The notes beneath the pieces were generated by a model. That model saw only the letters and a list, made by a program, of their open reading frames with translations, had not been told where the DNA came from and made no database searches. From Prevotellaceae bacterium UBA6974 (GTDB lineage: Bacteria; Bacteroidota; Bacteroidia; Bacteroidales; Bacteroidaceae): a stretch of DNA of 34,015 nucleotides. The position numbers were made by a program, and so were the translations under genes. The stretch spans positions 18,659 to 52,673 of the forward strand of contig DJYQ01000013.1 of assembly GCA_002450165.1 (NCBI GenBank). The letters are read 5' to 3'. Of this stretch, positions 24,678 to 31,879 are shown piece by piece. How positions within the stretch are numbered: position 1 is the stretch's first letter; each line of letters opens with the position of its first letter.

Positions 24678-25593
24678 AATTCTACATACAAGCGGTTCCA
24701 CAGGCCGTCCAAAGGATATACATATCGAATATGACAGGATGGTGGAGAGTGCCAGAATGACCTGCGATTTTCTGGGACTGAAGGAAGGTGACACTGCATT
24801 GCTGTGCCTTAGCACACAATACATCGCAGGGCGTATGATGGAGATACGCGCCCAAGTCGGGAAACTTAACCTCATCCGGTGCGAACCATCGGCACACCCA
24901 TTGAAAGACATCGATGAAACCATCGATTTTGCCGCAATGGTACCGCTACAGGTTTATGAAACACTACAAGTTGCCGAGGAACGTGCACGACTCAGTCAGA
25001 TCCGTCACCTGATAATTGGCGGTGGTCCCATAGACGCAGAAACCGAAAACGAACTCAGCACTTTTCCGAACAACATTTGGAGCACATACGGGATGACCGA
25101 GACACTAAGCCACGTGGCAATGAGAAGAATATCCCCCACATCCCCGACAGGAAAGGATATATACTACAAACCACTGCCAGGTGTCAGCCTGACTCAAGAC
25201 GAAAGAGGATGCCTGGTTATCGACGCCCCACACCTTAATCCTGACATACTGCACACAAACGACATCGTTGAATTCAATGACCAGGGTTGTTTTATTGTCA
25301 AAGGCCGCATAGATAATGTCATCTGCAGCGGTGGCATAAAAATTCAAATCGAGGAAGTCGAGGCCGTTCTACACAGATACTTTGGCAACACCATCATGGT
25401 AACAAGCAAGCCAAACCGCAAGTTTGGCGAAGTCGTCGTATATCTTACGACCCAGCAAATAGACGAGCACGCACTACGGCTTGCCGTTCCGCCATACTGG
25501 CTACCCAAACAGATAATAAAGGTTAGCCAACTGCCAAAGACGGAAACAGGAAAACCCGACAGAGCCAAAGCCAGGAAAATAGCCCTACAATAA
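24667..25593 (+). CDS. menE: o-Succinylbenzoate-CoA ligase, N-terminally short
   Basis: 308 residues, against about 350-490 for other MenE proteins. It activates o-succinylbenzoate with ATP and CoA. All adenylate-forming motifs from A3 onward are present: TSGSTGRPK (8-16), YGMTET (141-146), TND (197-199), KGRIDNVICSGG (212-223) and the catalytic lysine K296 in KTETGKP. What is missing is everything before A3; the ATP-binding loop begins at residue 8. The only start available is TTG at 24667, because the frame has a stop at 24631 and no ATG or GTG between them. The start overlaps menC by 11 bp, and the stop overlaps the murF stop region on the other strand by 9 bp. It may be a natural minimal form; a loss of the N-terminal segment is the alternative. 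Confidence 0.88.
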   Translation: MKTEILHTSGSTGRPKDIHIEYDRMVESARMTCDFLGLKEGDTALLCLSTQYIAGRMMEIRAQVGKLNLIRCEPSAHPLKDIDETIDFAAMVPLQVYETLQVAEERARLSQIRHLIIGGGPIDAETENELSTFPNNIWSTYGMTETLSHVAMRRISPTSPTGKDIYYKPLPGVSLTQDERGCLVIDAPHLNPDILHTNDIVEFNDQGCFIVKGRIDNVICSGGIKIQIEEVEAVLHRYFGNTIMVTSKPNRKFGEVVVYLTTQQIDEHALRLAVPPYWLPKQIIKVSQLPKTETGKPDRAKARKIALQ

Positions 25594-26901
25594 GTCTGGC
25601 AACTGATACAATCTGGTTCCGTTACTGCCCTTAATCAAGATCAAGCGATTTGAAACACCTGATATCCCAAGATGTTTTTTTACCGCATCCACATCTGCAA
25701 ACAAAGTAACGTTCCCAATGGCAGACGTGTCACACCTACCGAACTCGCTGCCAACAAGCCACGTCTCGGTCAGATTCATCTTTGCAAGCCTGTCTGCAAC
25801 TTTCTGATGCTCTGATACCGACTCCGCTCCCATCTCGCGCATCTCCCCCAAGATGACCATTTTGCGGGGATGCTCAATTGTCTGGAAATTATCCAGGGCC
25901 ACAGCCATACTGCTGGCATTCGCATTGTAAGCATCCACAATCAGTTCGTTATTCTCTGTCCGTCGGTATTCGCTACGGTTATTATTCGGTTCATACTGTT
26001 CCAACGCCTCGTTTATCTGATCCAAATCCACGCCAAAGTGCAGTCCCACCGTAATTGCAGCCAAGACATTAGGCAAGTTATAGTCGCCAATCAGCCTGGT
26101 CTGTACATCAGCCGCAGTCCCATAAGGAGTCAGCCAACGGACCTTCAGGAACGGATTAAAAGTCCCAGGATTTCCCGATTTACCTTCAGTTAGCGCGACA
26201 CCCTGCACATAAGGCTTCTGCTGGATATTGCGCTCTATTGCCATATCCATCAAGTCCAAGTCCATCATGTTCAGGAAGCAGAACTTATGTCTGCCGGCCA
26301 AATCGTCATACAATTCACCCTTTGTTCTCTTAACCCCCTCAAACGAGCCGAACCCCTCCAGATGAGCACGCCCCACGTTTGTAATTAAGCCACAGTCAGC
26401 CTGGACCATTCTGCACAGGAACGCTATTTCGCCGGGATGATTGGCACCGGTTTCAATCACCGCAATCTGATGCTCAGGACGTATTCGCAACAGCGTCAGC
26501 GGAACCCCGATATGGTTATTCAGATTTCCCATGGTGTACAAGGTGTTGAACTTCTTTGAAAGTACAGCACTCACCAATTCCTTTGTAGTCGTTTTGCCGT
26601 TCGTGCCTGTAATCTGCAACACCGGAATATCCAACTGCTGTCGATGAAATGCTGCCAGACCCTGCAACGCCTCAAGCACATCATCCACCAGGACATAACG
26701 CCCATCCCCTCTGGGGACACAGCCGGCGTCGTCAACGACAGCAATTGCTGCACCTTTCTCTAAAGCTGCTGCCGCATACGCATTACCATCAAAATTAGCA
26801 CCCTTCAACGCAAAGAACATACTGTTCCCTACACACTCACGACTGTCAGTCACAACAACAGGGTGCTCCTGATACAAACTATACAATTCAGAAATCTGCA
26901 T
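25585..26901 (-). CDS. murF: UDP-N-acetylmuramoyl-tripeptide--D-alanyl-D-alanine ligase
   Basis: 438 residues, a usual length. It adds D-Ala-D-Ala to the UDP-MurNAc tripeptide, the last cytoplasmic step of cell-wall precursor synthesis. The N-terminal UDP-binding domain is about 1-90 (TDSRECVGNSMFFALKG). The ATP loop is TGTNGKTTTKE at 98-108; NHIGVPLTLL (129-138) and ETGANHPGEI (150-159) are Mur ligase core motifs. EQYEPNNNRSEYR and DAYNANASSM lie at the start of the third domain. It stands alone on the minus strand, away from the mur-fts cluster, with its own promoter. Its end overlaps menE by 9 bp and no terminator is visible. Confidence 0.96.
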   Translation of the reverse strand: MQISELYSLYQEHPVVVTDSRECVGNSMFFALKGANFDGNAYAAAALEKGAAIAVVDDAGCVPRGDGRYVLVDDVLEALQGLAAFHRQQLDIPVLQITGTNGKTTTKELVSAVLSKKFNTLYTMGNLNNHIGVPLTLLRIRPEHQIAVIETGANHPGEIAFLCRMVQADCGLITNVGRAHLEGFGSFEGVKRTKGELYDDLAGRHKFCFLNMMDLDLMDMAIERNIQQKPYVQGVALTEGKSGNPGTFNPFLKVRWLTPYGTAADVQTRLIGDYNLPNVLAAITVGLHFGVDLDQINEALEQYEPNNNRSEYRRTENNELIVDAYNANASSMAVALDNFQTIEHPRKMVILGEMREMGAESVSEHQKVADRLAKMNLTETWLVGSEFGRCDTSAIGNVTLFADVDAVKKHLGISGVSNRLILIKGSNGTRLYQLPDLL

Positions 26902-26929
26902 AAGAAAAACAGTTGAATGATTACAAACG

Positions 26930-26960
26930 CAAAATTACCTAATTTCCAACTATAAACAAA
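26930..26960 (-). promoter_or_regulatory. Promoter of murF
   Basis: On the minus strand TTTG (26960-26957) is followed after 19 nt by TAATTTTG (26937-26930), matching both boxes of the Bacteroides consensus. The murF ATG is 28 bp downstream. Confidence 0.6.
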
Positions 26961-26976
26961 ACTTTTTAGTTTACAC

Positions 26977-27008
26977 TTTACCGTTTTACCCAAAAAATTG
27001 TAATTTTG
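26977..27008 (+). promoter_or_regulatory. Promoter of the folP-cdaA operon
   Basis: TTTA (26977-26980), one base off the TTTG -33 box, stands 20 nt before TAATTTTG (27001-27008), a full -7 match. The -7 box ends only 6 bp before the folP ATG, so the transcript must have almost no 5' leader. Confidence 0.5.
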
Positions 27009-27014
27009 TAGCGC

Positions 27015-27848
27015 ATGTATTCATCAAAGACCATAAACATAGGCGGCAGACTTGTATTGTTAGATCAACCACAGGTCATGGGAATACTGAACGTAACACC
27101 AGACTCATTCTACAGTGACAGCCGCTGCCCCGATTCCGAAACAATCCGCAACCGCGTCCGCCAGATACGTGACGAAGGTGCAAATATGATTGATATCGGA
27201 GGATACAGTTCACGCCCCGGAGCCGACGTCGTTCCAGCTGACGAAGAAATCAGGCGTCTGCTGCCAGCGATACAGATTGTACGGGAAGAATGGCCGGACG
27301 CAATCATCAGCACAGACACCTTCCGCGCCCAAGTCGCACAGCAGGCAATTCAAGCCGGTGCACACATGATAAACGACATTTCCGGTGGGGAAATGGACCA
27401 GAACATGTTTGACACCATCGCACAACTGCATGTCCCGTACATCTTGATGCACATGCAAGGCACGCCACGAAACATGCAAGACAATCCACAATATCAGGAT
27501 GTCGTATGCGATGTATTCCGTTCCCTTGGACAGCGCATCGAGCGACTGCATGCCATGGGAGTCGCAGACATTATCATCGATCCCGGATTCGGTTTCGGTA
27601 AGACTACAGAGCAAAACTACCGGATGCTGCACCGCCTACGGGAATTCCAAATACTGGAATGCCCCATACTGGTTGGCGTCAGCCGCAAGAGCATGATATA
27701 CAAGCCCCTGAGCTGCACACCACATCAGGCACTTAACGGCACCACCGTTCTCAACACCATTGCACTTATGAATGGTGCCTCAATACTCAGAGTTCACGAT
27801 GTAAAAGAAGCTGTAGAAACAGTCAGGTTATGTTCGATTTCGGCCTAA
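27015..27848 (+). CDS. folP: Dihydropteroate synthase
   Basis: 277 residues, the normal length. It joins p-aminobenzoate to the pterin diphosphate in folate synthesis and is the sulfonamide target. The TIM-barrel motifs run in order: MGILNVTPDSF (22-32), IDIGGYSSRPGA (59-70), MINDISGG (118-125), LMHMQGTPRNMQ (144-155), IIDPGFGFGKT (187-197) and GVSRKSM (221-227). Tyr-Ser in place of the common Glu-Ser in the second motif also occurs, as I recall, in other Bacteroidales. The ATG at 27015 is needed to keep the first strand, and the promoter ends 6 bp before it. Its end overlaps cdaA by 19 bp. Confidence 0.97.
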   Translation: MYSSKTINIGGRLVLLDQPQVMGILNVTPDSFYSDSRCPDSETIRNRVRQIRDEGANMIDIGGYSSRPGADVVPADEEIRRLLPAIQIVREEWPDAIISTDTFRAQVAQQAIQAGAHMINDISGGEMDQNMFDTIAQLHVPYILMHMQGTPRNMQDNPQYQDVVCDVFRSLGQRIERLHAMGVADIIIDPGFGFGKTTEQNYRMLHRLREFQILECPILVGVSRKSMIYKPLSCTPHQALNGTTVLNTIALMNGASILRVHDVKEAVETVRLCSISA

Positions 27849-28609
27849 AGGATTTTATAGACATACTGCTCGTAGCCATATTATTGTTCTTCGGCTACAA
27901 ACTGATGAAAAAGTCACGTTCCGTAAACATCTTCTACGGTGTGCTCATCTTTATCAGTTTCTGGATTATTATCAGCAAGATACTGGAAATGAAACTTCTG
28001 GGTGGCATCCTCGACCAACTGGTCAGCGTAGGAGCCATTGCCATCATAATACTCTTTCAGGAAGAAATCCGACATTTCTTCTACAGCATCGGCACACACG
28101 AACGTGCCGAGCGACTGATGCGCTTCTTTCTGCCCAAGAACAAAGAAAATGCCGATGGGCAACGCTACGAGCGCGATACTATCATGCCTATACTGATGGC
28201 CTGCCTTAACATGAGCAAGCACAAGACAGGAGCCCTGATAGTCATGCAGAACGACCTGCCACTGGGAGACTTCATTCGCACCGGAGAACGCCTTGACGCA
28301 CGCATATCACAACGGCTTATCGAGAACATATTCTTCAAGAACTCACCACTCCACGATGGAGCAATGATTATCTCCAACGGACAGATTACCGCAGCATCGT
28401 GCATTCTCCCTATCAGTCACGATTTGGACATACCCAAGGAATTCGGTCTTCGTCACCGCGCTGCCCGCGGTGTCAGCAAGGAAACTGATGCCCTCAGCAT
28501 CGTTGTCAGCGAGGAAACCGGCGGAATCACCGCAGCCTACAACAACGAATATCTTACACATCTGGATGCCGAACACCTTGAACGCATACTGATGAGAGGC
28601 AGATTCTGA
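27830..28609 (+). CDS. cdaA: Membrane diadenylate cyclase (c-di-AMP synthase)
   Basis: 259 residues. It makes the second messenger cyclic di-AMP from two ATP; in other bacteria this controls potassium and osmolyte uptake and cell-wall balance. Three hydrophobic segments occupy about 8-26, 32-50 and 62-78. The DAC domain follows with both catalytic motifs, DGA at 176-178 and RHR at 208-210. FQEEIRHFF at 76-84 is the linker typical of the CdaA class. It begins inside folP (19-bp overlap), a pairing I recognise as common in Bacteroidota, so the two proteins are co-expressed. The CdaA regulators known from Firmicutes (CdaR, GlmM) are not adjacent. Confidence 0.95.
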   Translation: MFDFGLKDFIDILLVAILLFFGYKLMKKSRSVNIFYGVLIFISFWIIISKILEMKLLGGILDQLVSVGAIAIIILFQEEIRHFFYSIGTHERAERLMRFFLPKNKENADGQRYERDTIMPILMACLNMSKHKTGALIVMQNDLPLGDFIRTGERLDARISQRLIENIFFKNSPLHDGAMIISNGQITAASCILPISHDLDIPKEFGLRHRAARGVSKETDALSIVVSEETGGITAAYNNEYLTHLDAEHLERILMRGRF

Positions 28610-28658
28610 AACACCTCACCCCGACAGAAATCATTAAAAACCAAAAATACACAACATT

Positions 28659-29663
28659 ATGAGCTTAATGCAACAAATCATCGCCCGTGCCCAGGCCAAC
28701 AGGCAGCGCATCGTACTGCCCGAGAGTCTGGAAGAGCGCACACTCACGGCCGCCGACCGTTCATTAGCCGACGGTCTGGCTGACATTATTCTGATTGGAA
28801 ATCCCGATGAAATCAAGTCCCTTGGACAAAAGCTCGGCCTGACACATCTGAATCAGGCAACTATCATCGATCCTGTCACAAGCGAAAAGACAGAAGAATA
28901 TGCACAACTGCTGTTCGAACTCCGCAAGGCAAAAGGCATGACAATCGAAAAGGCCCGCCAGCAAGTTATGGATCCGTTGTATTTCGGTTGCCTGATTATT
29001 AAAAGCGGTGACGCTGACGGTCAGATAAGCGGCGCACTATCTACAACAGGCGACACACTGCGTCCTGCACTTCAGATTATCAAATGCGCCCCAGGCATAA
29101 CATGCGTAAGCGGTGCCATGCTCATGATTACCGACAAGCCCGAATATGGTGACAATGGTGTACTTGTCATAGGCGATGTTGCAGTAACACCCATGCCAGA
29201 CGCAAACCAACTCGCACAGATTGCTGTATGCACGGCACAGACAGCCAAGAGCGTTGCCGGCATAGACCCAAAGGTAGCCATGCTCTCATTCTCAACCAAA
29301 GGCAGTGCCAAGCATGAAGTTGTTGACAAGGTTGTCGAAGCAACACGCATGGCAAAGGAAATGGCTCCTGACCTGGCAATTGACGGAGAACTGCAGGCTG
29401 ATGCAGCACTCGTTGCAAGCGTTGGTGAGAAGAAATGCCCTGGCAGTCCGATTGCAGGACATGCAAACGTCCTGGTCGTTCCATGTCTCGAGGTTGGAAA
29501 CATCAGCTACAAGCTGGTTCAGCGCCTGGGCGGAGCCGATGCCATCGGTCCCATCCTGCAAGGCATTGCACGCCCCGTAAACGACCTCAGCCGCGGCTGT
29601 TCGGTTGACGACATCTACAAGATGGTTGCAATCACGGCATGCCAGGCAATGGACGCAAAGTAA
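28659..29663 (+). CDS. pta: Phosphate acetyltransferase
   Basis: 334 residues, the short single-domain type without the N-terminal P-loop domain of E. coli Pta. It converts acetyl-CoA and phosphate to acetyl phosphate. Family marks include RIVLPESLEERTL near the N-terminus, DADGQISGALSTTGDTLRP around 117-135, and the C-terminal NVLVVPCLEVGNISYKLVQR and GCSVDDIYKM. It follows cdaA by 49 bp; that gap has no -7 box and no hairpin, so read-through from folP-cdaA is possible. ackA follows after 40 bp, giving the classic acetate-forming pair. Confidence 0.97.
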   Translation: MSLMQQIIARAQANRQRIVLPESLEERTLTAADRSLADGLADIILIGNPDEIKSLGQKLGLTHLNQATIIDPVTSEKTEEYAQLLFELRKAKGMTIEKARQQVMDPLYFGCLIIKSGDADGQISGALSTTGDTLRPALQIIKCAPGITCVSGAMLMITDKPEYGDNGVLVIGDVAVTPMPDANQLAQIAVCTAQTAKSVAGIDPKVAMLSFSTKGSAKHEVVDKVVEATRMAKEMAPDLAIDGELQADAALVASVGEKKCPGSPIAGHANVLVVPCLEVGNISYKLVQRLGGADAIGPILQGIARPVNDLSRGCSVDDIYKMVAITACQAMDAK

Positions 29664-29703
29664 GACAGTCAACTGACAAACGATAAACATCAAACAATAC
29701 ATA

Positions 29704-30900
29704 ATGAAAATATTAGTACTGAACTGCGGAAGCAGTTCCATTAAATACGCGCTCTACGACATGAGCGACAAGAGAGTCATAACCTCTGGCGGCATAGAGA
29801 AAATAGGTCTGCCCGACAGTTTTATTACTGTCAAGCTCAATGGAGAGAAACACAGGATGGAGCGTCCTGTTGAAGAGCATACCGCGGGAGTACAATGGAT
29901 TTTCGAGGTACTCACCACAGGAGACTACGCCGTACTCAACAGCCTGGACGAGTTGGATGCCGTAGGACACCGCATGGTACACGGCGGTGAGAAGTTCAAC
30001 AAAAGCGTGCTTCTCACCCCCGAAGTCATGGAAGCCTTCAGCGCATGCAACGACCTGGCGCCCTTGCACAATCCCGCAAACATCAAGGGTGTTAACGCCG
30101 TTACAGCCCTGTTGCCCAACATTCCACAGGTAGGAGTGTTCGACACAGCCTTCCACCAGACCATGCCCGACTACGCCTATATGTATGCACTGCCCTATCA
30201 GCTTTACAGCAAGTATGGTGTGCGCCGCTACGGTTTCCATGGCACAAGCCACCGCTATGTATCACAGCGTGTATGCGAATTTTTGGGCATAAAGCCAGAA
30301 GGCAAGAAAATCATAACCTGCCACATTGGCAACGGAGCATCTATTGCCGCTGTCAAGGATGGCAAGTGCATAGACACCTCGATGGGTCTAACCCCACTCG
30401 AAGGACTTATCATGGGCACACGCTCAGGCGATATCGATGCAGGAGCAGTTACATTCCTCATGGACAAGCTCAACCTGGATACCAAGGGCCTGAGCAACCT
30501 GCTGAACAAACAATCAGGCCTTGCCGGTATAAGCGAACTGTCATCCGATTTCCGTGATATTCTCGCAGGTATCGCAGCCGGTAACGACAAAGCACGCCTG
30601 GCCAAGGAGATGTACACATACCGCATCAAGAAATACATCGGTCAGTATGCAGCAGCAATGGGTGGTGTTGACATTATCCTGTTCACCGGTGGCGCCGGCG
30701 AGAACCAGTGGGAAGTACGTGAAGGAGCAACAGCCGGTCTCGAATACATGGGTGTCAAGATGGACGAAGCCAAGAACCGTGCCTGCCGTGCAACGGAGGC
30801 GATTCTCAGTGCAGACGACAGCAAGGTTACCGTATGCTGCATCCCAACTGACGAGGAACTCATGATTGCCCTGGACACTCAGGCCCTGTGCGGTAAATAA
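29704..30900 (+). CDS. ackA: Acetate kinase
   Basis: 398 residues, the usual size. It transfers phosphate from acetyl phosphate to ADP, giving acetate and ATP, a main energy step in fermentation. Catalytic residues align with the well-studied archaeal enzyme: N7 (VLNCGSSS), R90 (GHRMVHGG), D147 (FDTAFHQTMP), H179 (FHGTSHRYV) and R240 (GTRSGDIDAG). The nucleotide motif CHIGNGAS lies at 206-213 and FTGGAGEN is in the C-terminal third. The ATG at 29704 gives the standard MKILVLNCGS start. An exported hydrolase begins 3 bp after its stop. Confidence 0.98.
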   Translation: MKILVLNCGSSSIKYALYDMSDKRVITSGGIEKIGLPDSFITVKLNGEKHRMERPVEEHTAGVQWIFEVLTTGDYAVLNSLDELDAVGHRMVHGGEKFNKSVLLTPEVMEAFSACNDLAPLHNPANIKGVNAVTALLPNIPQVGVFDTAFHQTMPDYAYMYALPYQLYSKYGVRRYGFHGTSHRYVSQRVCEFLGIKPEGKKIITCHIGNGASIAAVKDGKCIDTSMGLTPLEGLIMGTRSGDIDAGAVTFLMDKLNLDTKGLSNLLNKQSGLAGISELSSDFRDILAGIAAGNDKARLAKEMYTYRIKKYIGQYAAAMGGVDIILFTGGAGENQWEVREGATAGLEYMGVKMDEAKNRACRATEAILSADDSKVTVCCIPTDEELMIALDTQALCGK

Positions 30901-30903
30901 GCC

Positions 30904-31737
30904 ATGAAGTACACGTTGCGAAAAATACTCTGCTCATTTGCAGCCTTGGCGATAAGCCTTGGCTGCAACGCTGGGCGAGACAGCATGTTTCCGCGCAGTT
31001 TTCACAAAACCTGTGAACCGGTCATCACCAATCCCGATGTCCTTGCCCCCGTATTCCAGAAACTGCACTCAGGCGAGTACCTGCGCATTGTACACATTGG
31101 CGACAGTCATGTCCGTGGACACTCCTTTACCGTAGAAACACGCCGATTACTGGAAGAGGCATGGGGCAGTCAGGCAGTGATGCCACAGAACATCAGCTAT
31201 CAAACCACAGCCATCGCAACAGAAACAGGTCAACCAGGCCTCGTCTATCACGCCATTGGCAAGAACGGAGCGACATACCGCACTTTCATCGACCAAGGCA
31301 GGATACAACTCATAGACAGTCTTAAACCCGACCTTGTAATCATATCCCTGGGTACCAATGATGCCTTCGGAGCCACATTTGACTCAGAATCCATGCTTGC
31401 CAACATGGACACACTCTGCACAATCCTGCAGGAGCACAATCCGACCGCAAAAATCCTGCTCACCACCCCTCCCGGATGCTACAGGCGCCATACCCCACTC
31501 AAACACATCAAGGAAGTAACCTCCATCCAGCGCAACTACGCCATCCAGCATGGGCTCGCACTTTTTGACCTATACACCACCGTTGGTGGAGAGGTCTTCG
31601 CACTCAGAAACTGGAGAAGCCAGGGCATGATGAACCGTGACCTGATACACTTCAAGCACAGCGGATACAAACTGATGGGAGCCCTCCTGGCACAAGCCAT
31701 ACTTACTGCTGACGCACAAGATTCAGCAGGCAACTGA
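30904..31737 (+). CDS. Exported SGNH/GDSL-family hydrolase
   Basis: 277 residues. The fold's four blocks are all present: S68 in IGDSHVRG, the Gly/Asn of GKNGATY (119-125), GTND at 150-153, and the D246-x-x-H249 pair in RDLIHF. These enzymes hydrolyse esters; many exported ones remove O-acetyl groups from cell-wall or capsule sugars. The N-terminus is a signal peptide (about 1-20). C21 after ISLG could be a lipidation site, but the -3 residue is Ser rather than the common Leu, so lipoprotein status is unsure. It starts 3 bp after ackA and should share its transcript. The true substrate is unknown; a deacetylase would fit an acetate operon, but that is inference. Confidence 0.85.
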   Translation: MKYTLRKILCSFAALAISLGCNAGRDSMFPRSFHKTCEPVITNPDVLAPVFQKLHSGEYLRIVHIGDSHVRGHSFTVETRRLLEEAWGSQAVMPQNISYQTTAIATETGQPGLVYHAIGKNGATYRTFIDQGRIQLIDSLKPDLVIISLGTNDAFGATFDSESMLANMDTLCTILQEHNPTAKILLTTPPGCYRRHTPLKHIKEVTSIQRNYAIQHGLALFDLYTTVGGEVFALRNWRSQGMMNRDLIHFKHSGYKLMGALLAQAILTADAQDSAGN

Positions 31738-31738
31738 T

Positions 31739-31758
31739 ATATCTTTTCGATATTTTTT
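31739..31758 (+). terminator. Weak terminator-like hairpin after the hydrolase gene
   Basis: ATATC (31739-31743) and GATAT (31749-31753) can pair around a 5-nt loop and run into six T's (31753-31758). The stem is short and has one G-C pair, so it may not act alone. Confidence 0.3.
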
Positions 31759-31759
31759 G

Positions 31760-31767
31760 TATCTTTG
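31760..31767 (+). promoter_or_regulatory. Bacteroidota -7 box upstream of the TPP riboswitch
   Basis: TATCTTTG matches TAnnTTTG. It ends 3 bp before the first paired base of the riboswitch, so transcription would start almost at the aptamer. No clear -33 box. Confidence 0.5.
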
Positions 31768-31770
31768 CAC

Positions 31771-31862
31771 CGTCATCAGGGGTGCAGGGCCCATTTTAGC
31801 CCTGCTGAGAATATACCCTAAGTGATCTGAACCGGATAATGCCGGCGTAGAGAGTATGAACG
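31771..31862 (+). promoter_or_regulatory. TPP (thiamine pyrophosphate) riboswitch
   Basis: The conserved THI-box parts occur in order: ATCAGGGGTGC (31775-31785), a 7-bp P3 stem GCAGGGC/GCCCTGC (31784-31790 with 31799-31805), CTGAGAATATACCC (31805-31818), then GATCTGAACCGGATAATGCC and GGCGTAGAGA. The CCGG/CCGG stem is at 31832-31835 with 31842-31845. The closing P1 helix pairs CGTCAT (31771-31776) with ATGAACG (31856-31862) around one bulged A. Ligand binding should shut off the receptor gene downstream. No hairpin-plus-T-run fits in the 17 bases between P1 and the ATG at 31880, so control is probably at translation start. Confidence 0.93.
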
Positions 31863-31879
31863 TCTTATTTACTAATCAA

